This document shows, piece by piece, positions 45,734 through 56,315 of a stretch of 64,000 bases of DNA. Source of the stretch: Biomphalaria glabrata. Its lineage: Eukaryota; Mollusca; Gastropoda; Planorbidae. The translations under genes were made by a program, and so were the position numbers. Below the pieces are notes generated by a model. It saw only the letters and a program-made list of their open reading frames with translations. It had not been told where the DNA came from and made no database searches. How positions within the stretch are numbered: position 1 is the stretch's first letter; each line of letters begins with the position of its first letter. Location of the stretch: positions 41,556,639 through 41,620,638 of the forward strand of contig NC_074716.1 of NCBI RefSeq assembly GCF_947242115.1, in the 5' to 3' direction.

Positions 45734-46509
45734 CAGGGGTGGACTGCCTAAATGGAAATTCGGGCAAATGCCCGGTGGGCCGGTACTCCAATGGGCCAAA
45801 TTAAATGACAGCAAGTCCTGTTAGCGTGATTTGTTAATAAGAGACCTTAAGCTGTGAATGTAGATGTTAATGTATACAGTAAAAGTGAGTAGACAGAACT
45901 AGTGGCCGCTCCATTTTCAAGTTGTCAGTATGACTATTTTAGTAATAACAAATATTTGTAAAACATATAATCAAGTATTCAATTAAAAATAATTAAGGTT
46001 GAGATTTATTTTTGTACAAATTGAGATTTCATATTACCTCTAGTCTACCTCCATATAGAAATTTAATACTTTACTCAAAAATCACGTTTCTATTCATGCG
46101 TTCAGTTTGAGATGATAAAAATTGATATATTTGAAGGTCAGGTACCAATAGATGTAGTCATTTGACAAGTAACTTGTGGGCCGGTACGTATGGTAATACC
46201 AGAGCCGATTGCGACACCCAGACTGACCCTGAATGGTACATTCATAAGTAGCACAATGGACCAAGTTTTTTACATGAGAGAAAGTAGCGACTTAAATGCG
46301 AAGAAAATAAGGGATTGCGCCGATCGAGGCCCAAACCAGCGACCCTGGAAACGACAACACTGCCCAGCAGTGACGCATTGCAAATCGAACTTAACTTCTA
46401 GACCATGGGAATGTCCAAAAAAAAAAACAACAAAATCCAACAACACCATCAAACAAACCATTCTTCTGGTATGCGAATTACCACCCCATTGGTCAATGGT
46501 CTGACCCTG
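45734..46509. mobile_element. hAT transposon, 776 bp, with SINE in its right end
   Basis: The left end caggggtggactgcctaaat and internal ggcaaatgcccggtgggccg match the hAT at 7219-9312. The right end is interrupted by a family B SINE and finishes catt.gtc..tggtctgaccctg. Flanks are tatgtgat (45726-45733) / catgtgat (46510-46517), 7 of 8. The right boundary is less certain than the left. Confidence 0.65.
46200..46425 (-). mobile_element. tRNA-derived SINE (family B)
   Basis: ggaccaagttttttacat..gagagaaagtag, gaggcccaaacc (reversed B-box area) and accatgggaatgtcc, collinear with 11215-11395. Confidence 0.65.
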
Positions 46510-46519
46510 CATGTGATCA

Positions 46520-48640
46520 TGTTTAAAGGTAACAGAATTGTATAGTTAAGGGTTACTACACTATGTACAGACTTACGTATATATTAACATAGACATAGGT
46601 TATAAGTAGTTGAAGTAGTCGTTTAAATAAAATTTAAAGTATAGAGTATAGATGTTTAATTGCCAGTTTATTGGCCAGTCTATAAATATTTAGCTCAAAG
46701 TAAATACATATTTATATAATTCACTATTTTATAAATCTCAAACACAAAGTGAATTGGATAGTCTGTAATTAGGCTACTCTATTATTATCATTTTTTTCCC
46801 TGCAAAAGTTAACAAACATATTTGAACAAACTTTGGCGTTTAGCATAGTCTACAGAAATGTTTCCCAATACATAAGTGTCAATAACTTACCTTATCTACG
46901 AACAGCCTGGTCGTCTCCAAGTCTGCCCACAATAAAATGAAAGTGATTGGTGACGTCTGCTAAAAGTAGGTCATATACCAAAAAAAAAAAGTCATTCCTC
47001 CGTATCGCTGACGTTCTGGACAACGGCAAGGTTTGGAAGCATTGGGCAAGTAGATATAGAGGGATCAATACCAGACTGGCGATCAATGAACAAAATTATT
47101 CCATTTCAATGGCAACACACATTCAGTAAGTTGAATAAATTCGTATTTAATAATCCAAATAGAATATTTGTGGGCACATGGTTGAACCGAGGTACAGATT
47201 TAGGAAATCATCATAAGAGTTAATCCCCTTGGCGTTTGACGAGTTAATATTTTTAATCCCAGTTATTCAAATTTGGTAACGCGAGAATAAAACAATCTTT
47301 CACACTTTACACTCTGTTACGTAACAATTTCTTTGTTTCCTTCATACTGATATTGTACAATAAAAGAAGACTTCAATACAGACCCTCAACTGCGCGAACT
47401 GCAAATAAAATTCTTCACTTCTCAAAGGTTTTGACGCTGCAGATCCTTGTGCAGTCCTTCTATGACGATTATTCTTGACTCAACTCGATATATATAAACT
47501 ATGCGTGCTACGGTTTCATTATGGGTTCCGATAAACTGCTGGAATAAGTAAAATTGAGAAAGTCCAGATTTTTCAGGTCTCGAAGTTATCTAGTCGGCTG
47601 TTTGTTAAAACTTTTAAAATGAATACAAAACAAACAAAAACAAATGTGCCTCAAAGATGTATTTGAATTAAGGTTGTTCTAGAATCTAGATGGTAAACTA
47701 ATCACTTCAGTCACGTGATTTTAATCTGCAAAGTTGTTCCTAAAGTTGTGCAGAAAAAAAAAACCCAGCTAAGAATAGAAATATGTTCTGATATATTGAG
47801 AAGTCATGTTACATCTTTCGTAACATTTGACTTGAAATTTAAGTTATGAAAAGAAATGTACCCAAAAGGTTGTCATTATCGGTCTATATAAATAGTAAAC
47901 TATGCTTTCAAAGGGAATGCACAAAAATATTACGCCAACTGAACAATTTGAATTGAGTTATTGTTCGTGGATAAATATGGAACTAACCAGTGGGTGGTTA
48001 AAAAATAACATTTTATATTTGATAATATTGAGATTTAATTTCCTTATATGACCGACGTGAATAATAATTAAATCAAACGTGAAAAGAAAGATATCTAGGC
48101 TCAGTGACACAAGTCCAATAGGTCAGCGCATAGTGTTTTTTTCTACGAATCAGGTTATTTGGTTTAATACAAGTACAAAATGCATGTATATAATACATAT
48201 GTACTATCACACATATTTCATAGATAAATAATAGATAAAATAATACACACACTTTCCACGTTACCTTTACTTTATAGTTTTGTCATTCTTACTGGATATT
48301 GATTTCATTGATTTTGTTTCTATCCACTATTGATTTAATTCTGAACTGATATGAACTAATATTGATTTCAATCTAAACTGATATTAAAAACAGCGTTTGG
48401 AGCTCTTACAGCAGGCAGATCCCACTTCATTTCACCAAACATTCATGGACTTAAGATTGCTCATTTAAATGAAACAGTCAGGTACTACCGTAGACCAAAT
48501 GGCTTCGAGTTTAAACCTTTAATTCACGTGAACGTATACCATGGCCATGGACACGTGTTGGCCTATACCTAATATGTTTTGGAAGGAACGTCTCTAAGTT
48601 GAAAGATAAAAGACCTCGAAATATTTAGGGGCCTGGGAGA
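46520..48640. other. No gene established; one coding-like stretch at 46992-47125 (+)
   Basis: Mostly AT-rich unique sequence. 46992-47125 is open for 44 codons (SFLRIADVLDNGKVWKHWAS, then RYRGINTRLAINEQNYS) and ends at CA|GTAAGT, a perfect donor, but the upstream acceptor (poly-A then g) is poor. Confidence 0.3.
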
Positions 48641-48646
48641 GGGGAG

Positions 48647-49222
48647 ACTTTGTTTCAGGGCGTGTGTTTGTTACTATCATTACACTATAGACTAACATTG
48701 ATGTTTCAGGGCTTGTTGTTTACTTATCATTACACTATAGACTAACATTGATGTTTCAGGGCGTGTGTTTTTTACTTATCATTACACTATAGACTAACAT
48801 TGATGTTTCAGGGCGTGTGTTTGTTACTTATCATTACACTATAGACTAACATTGATGTTTCAGTGCGTGTGTTTGTTACTTATCATTACACTATAGACCT
48901 AACATTGATGTTTCAGGGCGTGTGTTTGTTACTTATCATTACACTATAGACCTAACATTGATGTTTCAGGGCGTGTGTTTGTTACTTATCATTACACTAT
49001 AGACTAACATTGATGTTTCAGGGCTTGTTTTTTACTTATCATTACACTATAGACCTAACATTGATGTTTCAGGGCGTGTGTTTGTTACTTATCATTACAC
49101 TATAGACCTAACATTGATGTTTCAGAGCTTGTTTTTCAATTATCATTACACTATAGACTAACATTGATGTTTCAGTGCGTGTGTTTGTTACTTATCATTA
49201 CACTATAGACCTAACATTGATT
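48647..49222. repeat. 52/53-bp tandem minisatellite, about 11 copies
   Basis: Unit tgatgtttcagggcgtgtgt, then ttgttacttatcattacac, then tatagac(c)taaca. Copies vary by a few bases (ggcttgtt variants). Confidence 0.97.
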
Positions 49223-49429
49223 AGTATTATTAACAATAGGATTGAGTGTAGCCAGCGGCAAAGTGGTTGTCAAAATCGGCTATGACATTACATTAAACCC
49301 CGGTTTACAATGGAGGTGCATGATGTGCTTCCATTGTTCCTTCTCTTATGTAAAGTTTATATTAATGAAGGGTGGGTTTAGGCCTATGTAATGTTTTTTT
49401 ACTTTTGTATGCAGATCAGGTAGATTAAT

Positions 49430-49875
49430 GAAATAGCAAAAAATATTTACAGTAAAATCCCAACATTTTTGCTTTCAAGATAGTTTTATATCTCAGGGAA
49501 GCATGGCTTTTATTCTAGTTAATTCTACTATCCAGGCTCTCTTCAAACTGCACCACACCTAGTCTTGCTCCGCCCGACTTCACACACCGTGCTGGTTCTC
49601 GCCTCGTACTGGTCACATTGAGAGGTAACGTGGAGTGAAGTCTTTCTGACACACTTGCTCTTATATAGTGTCTCTACTGGCCTACTCGAACCTTCTTAAC
49701 CACTCCAATTGATCACTTTCGCCGTGACTTGCGTGCGTAATATTTACGACAATGGTCCTTGCCGAACTGGCGTGTACTGTCACTGGTCACGGTTGACCGC
49801 TCGTCCTGCGCTGGACTGTGGCGATTTGGGTTGGCTAAAAACACACAGCACTACCCCCATCTGTGTCACAACCAG
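49430..49875 (-). mobile_element. LTR-like remnant
   Basis: On the minus strand: tgtgacacagatgggggtag, the shared cagcgcaggacgagcggtca block, a TATA-like actatataagagc and then aataaaagcc. The order (upstream region, TATA, poly(A) motif) is LTR-like and matches 39819-40287. No flanking duplication was defined. Old fossil. Confidence 0.45.
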
Positions 49876-49990
49876 GTTTACAACAGTATGCTTTGGATCC
49901 ACTATTCTCCTTTTTTTCAAATTTGTCAAGCCCTTGAACAATACCCGGTACTGACCAAAAAGAGATAACCTTTTGCCTGAGAGCAACCAG

Positions 49991-50563
49991 GGCCGGATCT
50001 AAGTATGTGGACAACCCCTACACTTTTTCGAAACCATAAAAAAAAATCCACTTTTAGTACTTTTCTAAATGCATGCCATATTTTATAAGTAAGAAATATA
50101 GTATTTGTAAATTGAAACTAATTTTTCTTCTTAAAAAAACTTATTTTATATGCATATTTTTGTTTAAAAATAGTATATTGTTGTTGATTTCGTGGAGGGT
50201 AAGGCCCTGGAATGACGTACTGCCGTAAATCTTGAGCTGCATTTATGTACTACGAGCAGGCTACAATTCGTCACACCCCAACCACGTATGTGCTGCCTAC
50301 CGTGACCGTAAGATTTAAAGTATTGTTGCTAAGATGAGGAAAAATGGAATGTTTGGCAAGAAATGTAACAGTTTCTGACCCGTCGAAATTCGGATATTGT
50401 TTTCACCTATTTTGTGGAGGCCCCTCTCTTGTGGAGGTCCCTCCCTTGTGGAGTCCCTGGGACCCCCGTTTGCCCCTCCCTTGTGGAGTCCCTGGGACCC
50501 CCGTCTGCCCCTCCCTTGTGGAGTCACTGGGACCCCCGTCTGCCCTTTCTTAAACTCGGCCCT
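49991..50563. mobile_element. Possible hAT-like fragment with GC-rich tandem repeat
   Basis: cagggccggatctaag at 49991 and cttaaactcggccct at 50550 are imperfect inverted repeats (10 of 14), but no 8-bp duplication was found. Near the right end a 35-bp unit (tcccttgtggagtccctggg, then acccccgtctgcccc) is repeated about 3.5 times (50425-50545). Confidence 0.4.
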
Positions 50564-50864
50564 CCTGTCACCAGAAGATTCAGGCAATGTGGATAACACC
50601 ACAGATAATTTGGCTGAGGAAACTCTTTTCATAATAATAAGTGTTACGAGCTGATGAGACTCTTAGTTCTGTACAAACAAAACTCATATATATAGTAGAT
50701 GATGAATGCTTTGATATTGAGAGACCATTAAAAAACATATCAATAATAACCTCCTTTACATTATTCCATCTTTGATTTTCCTTCCTCTCTAACCCTTTCA
50801 ACACGCAGTCGCACCATTCCACATTCACGCCATGATGCGCACGTAAAAATAAGGTTTGTCTTCG

Positions 50865-51045
50865 AGTCCGAAGATCAATGAGGAATGCAGTATTTCCCGT
50901 GGCTACGCAGCCCTAGCTGTGACCTACACATTTTGCCACATCCAGAGCAAGCATGACCATTGTCCGCCGGTGGTCGATTAAGATTTTCTTTTCGCTGTCT
51001 GCGTCTGTCCTCGGCAGCGGATTTTCTTTTGGTCTCTTTATATAT
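50865..51045 (-). mobile_element. LINE ORF C-terminal fragment (family D)
   Basis: The reverse complement reads gagaccaaaagaaaatc, gaggacagacgcagac, ggtcatgcttgctctgg and gggctgcgtagccacggg, the same series as 44760-44940, with stops. Confidence 0.7.
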
Positions 51046-51139
51046 GTGTGTGTTTCCACATCACTCATTAAGTAGCATTTATTCCCCTTATTTCCAAATA
51101 AAACAAAATAATTAATACAAACAATTAATTAACTAGATG

Positions 51140-51225
51140 CTTGATCGATAATGAGTAAGGTGGGAAAAACACGTACAAACCTTTTATCAGACAGACAGAC
51201 AAAAAGAGTTGTTATAATATTTCTA
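51140..51225 (+). mobile_element. Family E repeat, partial
   Basis: gggaaaaacacgtacaaacc, ttttatcagacagacagac and agagttgttataat. Confidence 0.55.
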
Positions 51226-51500
51226 AATAAATAAAAATTAGCAATACGATTACACTTCAAATCAGCTAATAGTTATAGAATTTAAAACTGCCTTTTGTTA
51301 TTTCTGTAGCAGAATAAACATATGAATTAATTTATTTTTTATAGCAACAAAAAAACAACAACAAACAAATAAAAACAACTATTTCACTACTTAGAGTAGC
51401 TGCTGATAAAACATGGTATCTGAAACAACTAAAGAGCAAGAACCAAGACAATGATTTTAAAGGTATGTTTTTCAAATCAGAGACTTCATAGACAAAGACC

Positions 51501-51516
51501 TTTATTATGTTTTATT
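51501..51516 (-). promoter_or_regulatory. Two poly(A) signals (AATAAA) downstream of the candidate tail gene
   Basis: TTTATT on the plus strand at 51511-51516 and 51501-51506, about 98 and 108 nt past the stop codon at 51614-51616. The usual position supports a genuine 3' exon. Confidence 0.45.
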
Positions 51517-51613
51517 TATAGCATTATTGATAAGACACATAGCATAAGGGATTCCTAACTTAATAAGTACACAGTTGGCTTTCAGGTAAGTTAACAGGTA
51601 TGTACGTTTAAGA

Positions 51614-51743
51614 TCAGCTCAGGTTATGACTTGCATAGTTCTGGAATAATGTTGTCCTCTCGTATAAAGTAGTGTGCCGTGAACTATTGCTTGTCACAGC
51701 AGATGACAATTTCACCATTCCTTCATTGTCCAATGGAGATACT
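51614..51743 (-). CDS. Candidate terminal exon of an unidentified minus-strand gene
   Basis: The acceptor atttgtactttag leads to one base that completes a codon, then 42 codons and TGA. The peptide is VSPLDNEGMVKLSSAVTSNS, then SRHTTLYERTTLFQNYASHN and LS. It is polar, rich in Ser/Thr and with two Tyr, like a cytoplasmic tail. The only nearby upstream exon with the right phase (52959-53050, leaving AG) splices to it to make Arg. Two AATAAA motifs follow. No homologue is recognised. It could be the 3' end of the gene that includes the CUB exon at 59.5 kb, which is on the same strand, but this is inference. Confidence 0.45.
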
Positions 51744-51788
51744 CTAAAGTACAAATAAGGTATATAAATAATACACAACTAACATAAG

Positions 51789-51976
51789 ACTGGGATTTCT
51801 AATTTCGGGATTTTAAGGCGCCTTTGAGTCCACCAAGCTCAAATGTGTACCTGACATTAGTTGAAGAAAAGTAAAGGCGTTGGTCGTTGTGCTGACCACT
51901 TGACACCCTCGTTAATAGAAACAGATGTCCTTTACATCATCTGTCCATAAATCGCAGGGTCTGAAAGGGGTACTTT
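51789..51976 (+). mobile_element. tRNA-derived SINE (family A), 5' truncated
   Basis: Begins in the body (tgggatttctaatttcggga), continues tgacattagttg and gttgtgctgaccacttgac, and ends at the tail tcgcagggtctgaaag. It lies in the intron just upstream of the candidate terminal exon. Confidence 0.85.
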
Positions 51977-52039
51977 ATTTTACTAGACACATACTTGATT
52001 TATTGAATGACTTTTCATACAATTCTTTAGCTAAAGGCC

Positions 52040-52180
52040 CATCTAATGCCCAGTGTGCAGCCGAACATTCCGGGCTCACATAGGTCTCACCAGCCACAGG
52101 AAGAGGCCAAAACCTCAGCCCCCTGGATGACAAAAGAAGTGGTCAGCATCGAACCGCGATGGACGAACTATATGTATATA
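52040..52180 (+). mobile_element. LINE 3' end (family D)
   Basis: gcagccgaacattccgggct, cacataggtctcaccagcca, cagccccctggatgac and gcgatggacgaac, collinear with 14735-14855. Confidence 0.65.
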
Positions 52181-52262
52181 TTGTAGAAATAAAGTGTATA
52201 CACTTTTTACCAGACAGACATACAGAAAAAGTAAGTTAATATAAGCTTTGTAATAAAAAGAA
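52181..52262 (+). mobile_element. Family E repeat, partial
   Basis: gtagaaataaagtgtataca, ctttttaccagacagacata and taatataagctttgtaat, attached directly to the LINE 3' end. Confidence 0.6.
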
Positions 52263-52958
52263 CAACAACTCAATTATTGGAGATTCACGCGATAGAGTCA
52301 ACAATCTCACGGACGCTAATTTGAACTTGACTGTTGCCAACTTAACTACAAACAATTGGGCTATACTTTTAACACTATCTCCATTCATGGGAGTTGATCT
52401 TAGTTTCAGGTTTTCTTCAGTACCACCCAGTTAATTGGCCATTTTATTTTAAATAAGTTGAAAGTCATGAAGTGACAGTCTAATGTTTTCTCTCTTTCTC
52501 TATATTGATATTATTTTGGGCTAAGAACGGAAGGGCCAATTCTGCAGTGCTAAAAACAGTAAGAAACAACAACAAAACAACAACAACAACAAAACAAAGC
52601 CATAGCTTATAGACACTGCCTTTATTTTGTACAACGAATACTTGTAACTCTCCAATATATATATAATCAAATGAATTTAATGTTTTTTTTTTGTTTTTTT
52701 TTTATTTATATAAAAATATGACAGTTATATATTAATCATCTTCTAATTAACTCTACATGAGACCAGGAAAAATACTTTTCTTTGGTTTGTTGGGCCACCA
52801 CTGCTGACTACGTGTCATCGTACGCAATTAGTGTCTTTCTTTTGTTTGTTTTTTCTCATGAATGTTTTGAAGTAGAAACCCTTTTAACGTTGAACCAGTA
52901 AAATATTCAAAAATACTTAAAAAAAAAAAACATTTCCTGCTTTAGACAGCTGACCTAC

Positions 52959-53050
52959 CTTTGCATGAGCGATAGGGCCGTTTTCAAGAATCGTTCCCAC
53001 CTACCAGTGTTCGATCTTTTTCTGTTTTGACCCGTTGAAGAGTTTACAGA
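52959..53050 (-). CDS. Candidate penultimate exon of the unidentified minus-strand gene
   Basis: The acceptor aattcctcttttcag and donor AAAG|GTAGGT (consensus) bound 92 nt, open in one frame: SVNSSTGQNRKRSNTG, then RWERFLKTALSLMQ, leaving AG. It starts in phase 0 and joins 51614-51743 in frame. An internal GTAGGT could be an alternative donor. Its basic, polar character would suit a juxtamembrane or intracellular segment. No family is recognised. Confidence 0.42.
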
Positions 53051-53324
53051 CTGAAAAGAGGAATTTAAAAAATCAAAGAAACCATTACGGTTTAAATGCT
53101 ATCTAAAGACACATAAATAACAGCTGAATTTAGTTTAACTCTCTAAAATGTGATTTTAGTCTTGTCTGGCCTGTGTGTTTTTTTTTTTTACATCAAAATC
53201 AAATAGACCGTTTTGTTACTCCAAACGAAAAACAGTTTTTATTCAATTGGCGCAAAAGATTCGTAAGTTGTTCCCCTTGCATTAACATTGCATTATGGTT
53301 GTAGTACTTCATATTGTATAGCAC

Positions 53325-53573
53325 TAGCCAAATATTACCCGCGGCATATGTTCAAATATAAATACTCTGAAAACGGGTGAAGCCGATTTGTTAAACAGTT
53401 TTAGAGATAAATTTAGGTATTTTCTTTAATTTTTAGGGCCGGTCGTGGTGGGACATTAAACATATCCCGCGGTCTCCGCTATGATCTAAGCAACATTTAT
53501 GTCAAATTTGTGTCAACGGTTTTGATTTTTATTCGGGACCTACATACTTACATACATACGCCTTACTCTCTGC
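53325..53573 (+). mobile_element. Family M repeat, left part (split by a hAT)
   Basis: actagccaaatattacccgc, gggtgaagccgatttgtta, cggttttgatttttattcgg and catacatacgccttac match 4040-5165. The right continuation tttatattatagatag is at 55880-55910, beyond the hAT. Confidence 0.7.
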
Positions 53574-53619
53574 CACTAGCGGATCCAGAACTTTATAGTG
53601 GGGGGGGGGCGATTTTTTT

Positions 53620-53660
53620 CCAAACCCTAACCCTAACGCCCAGTAAACCCTAACCCTATG
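53620..53660. repeat. Short telomere-like CCCTAA words
   Basis: aaaccctaaccctaacgccc is followed by agtaaaccctaaccctatgc: two runs of two to two and a half CCCTAA units inside the hAT. Too short to be a functional or interstitial telomere array by itself. Confidence 0.7.
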
Positions 53661-53679
53661 CATAAACGTGTGTACAGAA

Positions 53680-53684
<5 letters not shown>

Positions 53685-53735
<51 letters not shown>
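53685..53735. repeat. (AC)n microsatellite
   Basis: About 22 AC dinucleotides followed by (at)n. Confidence 0.97.
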
Positions 53736-53746
<11 letters not shown>

Positions 53747-53799
53747 GAGAATTTTAAAAAGCAGCATTTCTCAACCTTCAGCGAAATAGTTGGATAACG

Positions 53800-54390
53800 C
53801 TATAAGGTTCCCTAGTGGGGTTTGGGGCAAAGCCCCGACGACAAAAGCATTTTCTTGTATTCTACACTGCAGAAACGCATTCTCCTGACATCTAAAGCTC
53901 ATCATTCATTAATGTAGTACGGGGCGAAGCCCCGACGACAAAAGCATTTTCTTCTATTCTTCACTACAGAAACGCATTCTTCTGACATCTACAGCTTATT
54001 ATTCATCAATGAAGTTCGGGGCTAAGCCCCGACGCTAAAAGCATTTTCTTGTATTCTTTACTGCAGAAACGCATTCTCCTAACATCTACGCTTATTATTC
54101 ATCAATGGAGTTCGGGGCGAAGCCCCGACGACAAAAGCGTTTTCTTGCATTCTTCACTGCAGAAGCGCATTTTCCTGACATCTTCAGCTCATTATTCATC
54201 AATGGAGTTCGGGGCTAAGCCCGAAAGGACAAAAGCGTTTTCTTGCATTCTTCACTGCAGAAACGCATTTTCCTGACATCTACAGCTCATTATTCATCAA
54301 TGGAGTTCGGGGCGAAGCCCCGAAGCCAAAAGCGTTTTCTGGCATTTTTCACTGCAGAAACGCATTCTCCTGACCTAAAGCTCATTATTC
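53800..54390. repeat. 97-bp tandem array with GGGGCGAAGCCCC hairpins, about 6 units
   Basis: Each unit has aaaagc(a/g)ttttctt, actgcagaaacgcatt, tcctgacatct, ctcattattcatcaatg and then a near-perfect palindrome gttcggggcgaagccccgac. It lies within the hAT. Confidence 0.93.
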
Positions 54391-55019
54391 ATACTATTAA
54401 AAAAAAGGACCTTTTGAATAATATCGTACTTGAAAGATATTCTAATATGAATTTATAGGCCCTTAATACATTGCAAATAAAACCGATTTGTTCCTTGAAA
54501 AGATAAGATACCCCACATATTTAGATTTTGGCTTTGAGGATCGCCGCCGAAAAAAAATTATTCGATAAATAATATTCAATAACATTGTAGTATAAGTTGT
54601 GAGTTATAGTCCCAAATTTATTTAACTAGAAAAATATCCAATTGAGTAAAGTTTGGGAAAAGGAGACTATAAATGTATTTTTGTTGGTTTAGAACTCATC
54701 TCAATCATGATTCTTATAGTGAAAAATTTCGTTTGAATTCTAACTTTTCCAATGCAAAGTCTTTCTTAAAATAATTATGATAAATTCATGTGAAATGACA
54801 TAAACTCTGGAAATGGGAGGGGCGGTAGAATGAAAACGATTAATCCTCGCTCCTTTAATAATTTCTGCTAAAGATTGCATTTGGCATTTAAGAATTAAAA
54901 AAAAAAAAAGTAGGGCGACTCGATATAAGAATTTAATTTATAGTATATATAAATTATATTAGTGGCAGTTTTTTTACGTTTTATGATTTCTAAACTATAA
55001 TACTAAAAGAAAAAGTATT

Positions 55020-55860
55020 GGTTTGTCCGATGGGGGAAATGCAATTGCATATATCGCCCTTCCCACCTGGGGCAACCCTTTTTCATTTAAATTTACTAAT
55101 GATAAAATTTGAGATTAGAGTATGGTACGACATAATATACAATGGGTTCACATATCAATAAGTAGTTTATATTATATAGATATTCAACTAATTTTGTTCA
55201 CAAACTATGATTCTCCACAAAAATAGGACCGCCCCCCCCCCACTCAGAGGGCTAGAGTGGGAAGGGCAGTACATGCAATCGCCCTCCCCCCAACCTCACC
55301 GAATCGACCAAGATACCAGAAAGGGAGCGACATAATGTAAAATTTATAGATTAATTCAACTAATTTTGTTCAAAAACTATGATTTCTCCATAAAAGTAGG
55401 ACCGCCCCCCCCCACTCAAATGGTTTAGGTGGGAAGGGCAGTAGAGGTATTCGCCCCCACCCCCAAACGGTAAACAGGGAACGACATAATATAAAGATCG
55501 GTTAAAATATCAATAACAAGTTTTAATCATATAGATAATTGATTCTGTTAGCAAGCTGTGATTTCTACAAATAAATTGGACCGCCCCCCCCCACTCGAAA
55601 GTGTATGGGGGGGGGGGGGCGGGATTGATACCATTTCCCCCTCCCGACCCCGCCAAATCGGTCAACATACTAGAGGAGGGGGCGAAATAATAAAAAAATA
55701 GGTTGAAATATAAATAATTAGTATATATTATTAACATAAGTAATAAATTTGTATACAAATTGTGTGAATTCTATACTAAAATTCGTCCGACCCCCCCCCT
55801 TCGGGGGAGGGGGGGTCGGCCGAGTGGGGGGGGGGCGATCGCCCCTACCGCCCCCCCTGG
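55020..55860. repeat. 170-205-bp tandem array of terminal-like sequence within the hAT
   Basis: Recurring starts at about 55020, 55226, 55397, 55577 and 55783. Units contain aggaccgccccccccc, gtgggaagggcagta, cgccctccccc, a c(c)gaatcg-type core and an aattttgttcaaaaactatg spacer. The last unit merges with the right terminus. Confidence 0.85.
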
Positions 55861-56139
55861 ATCCGCCAGTGCTCTCTGCTTTATATTATAGATAGTAGAT
55901 TATTATAACAATATTCTCCTGGTATCTATGATGTGTGATGTCATACTAAAGGAGGAAAAGATAATTGTAGTTCATATCAAAAAAGTTTTTTTTGGTTCTG
56001 AATAAATCTTTTAGAGTAAACATTTTCTATCAATTATTACCATTTCGAGGACGCTTTTTTTTCTAATGGCAGCACTTTTCAGTGGAAACAGAAGCAACTG
56101 CTGTCACTTCTTACATTATAAGAACAAATATTGACTTAC

Positions 56140-56315
56140 AGTATAGATTCCGCTTCTACTGTAGATCATTCAAGTGGGAGACATGTACCATATAAACTAT
56201 TTATATCTCTATCCATGTGGTGTCAATGGCTATCGAATAATTCATTTTCTGATACCGAGCTTCTTAGTTTAATGACTTCATCTGGAAATGTATTTTTGTC
56301 TTTCCACCATTCTGT
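56140..56315 (-). pseudogene. Exon-like stretch with two in-frame TGA codons
   Basis: On the minus strand a good acceptor (cttgtattttgtctag) and a perfect donor (T|GTAAGT) bound 176 nt. The phase-0 frame reads TEWWKDKNTFPDEVIKLRSS, then VSENELFDSH, TGA, HHMDRDINSLYGTCLPLE, TGA, STVEAESI. The composition looks coding throughout, yet the frame is closed twice, and no other frame is open. If splicing used the internal TCG|GTATCA donor, 20 codons would be open, in phase 0, and compatible with 52959-53050. The plus strand is also open here for about 60 codons. Either a decayed exon, a short alternative exon or chance. Confidence 0.25.

Larger units (their letters stand above)
53574..55871. mobile_element. 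hAT-type non-autonomous transposon, 2.3 kb, filled with tandem arrays
   Basis: Ends cactagcggatccaga / ctggatccgccagtg are inverted repeats, followed by inverted G/C runs (gtggggggg / ccccccc). A perfect 8-bp duplication, ctctctgc, occurs at 53566-53573 and 55872-55879. Removing one duplication plus the element restores the family M repeat. The interior has no transposase. It consists of telomere-like words, an (AC)n run, a 97-bp hairpin array and a 170-205-bp array that repeats sequences resembling the element's own G/C-rich end. Confidence 0.93.

Noticed and set aside
49991-50563. hAT element with delimited ends
   Set aside because: The inverted ends are imperfect and no 8-bp duplication matches, so it is listed only as a possible fragment.
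50315-50632. 105-codon minus-strand frame rich in Gly, Arg and Pro
   Set aside because: Created largely by the 35-bp GC-rich tandem repeat; no domain recognised.
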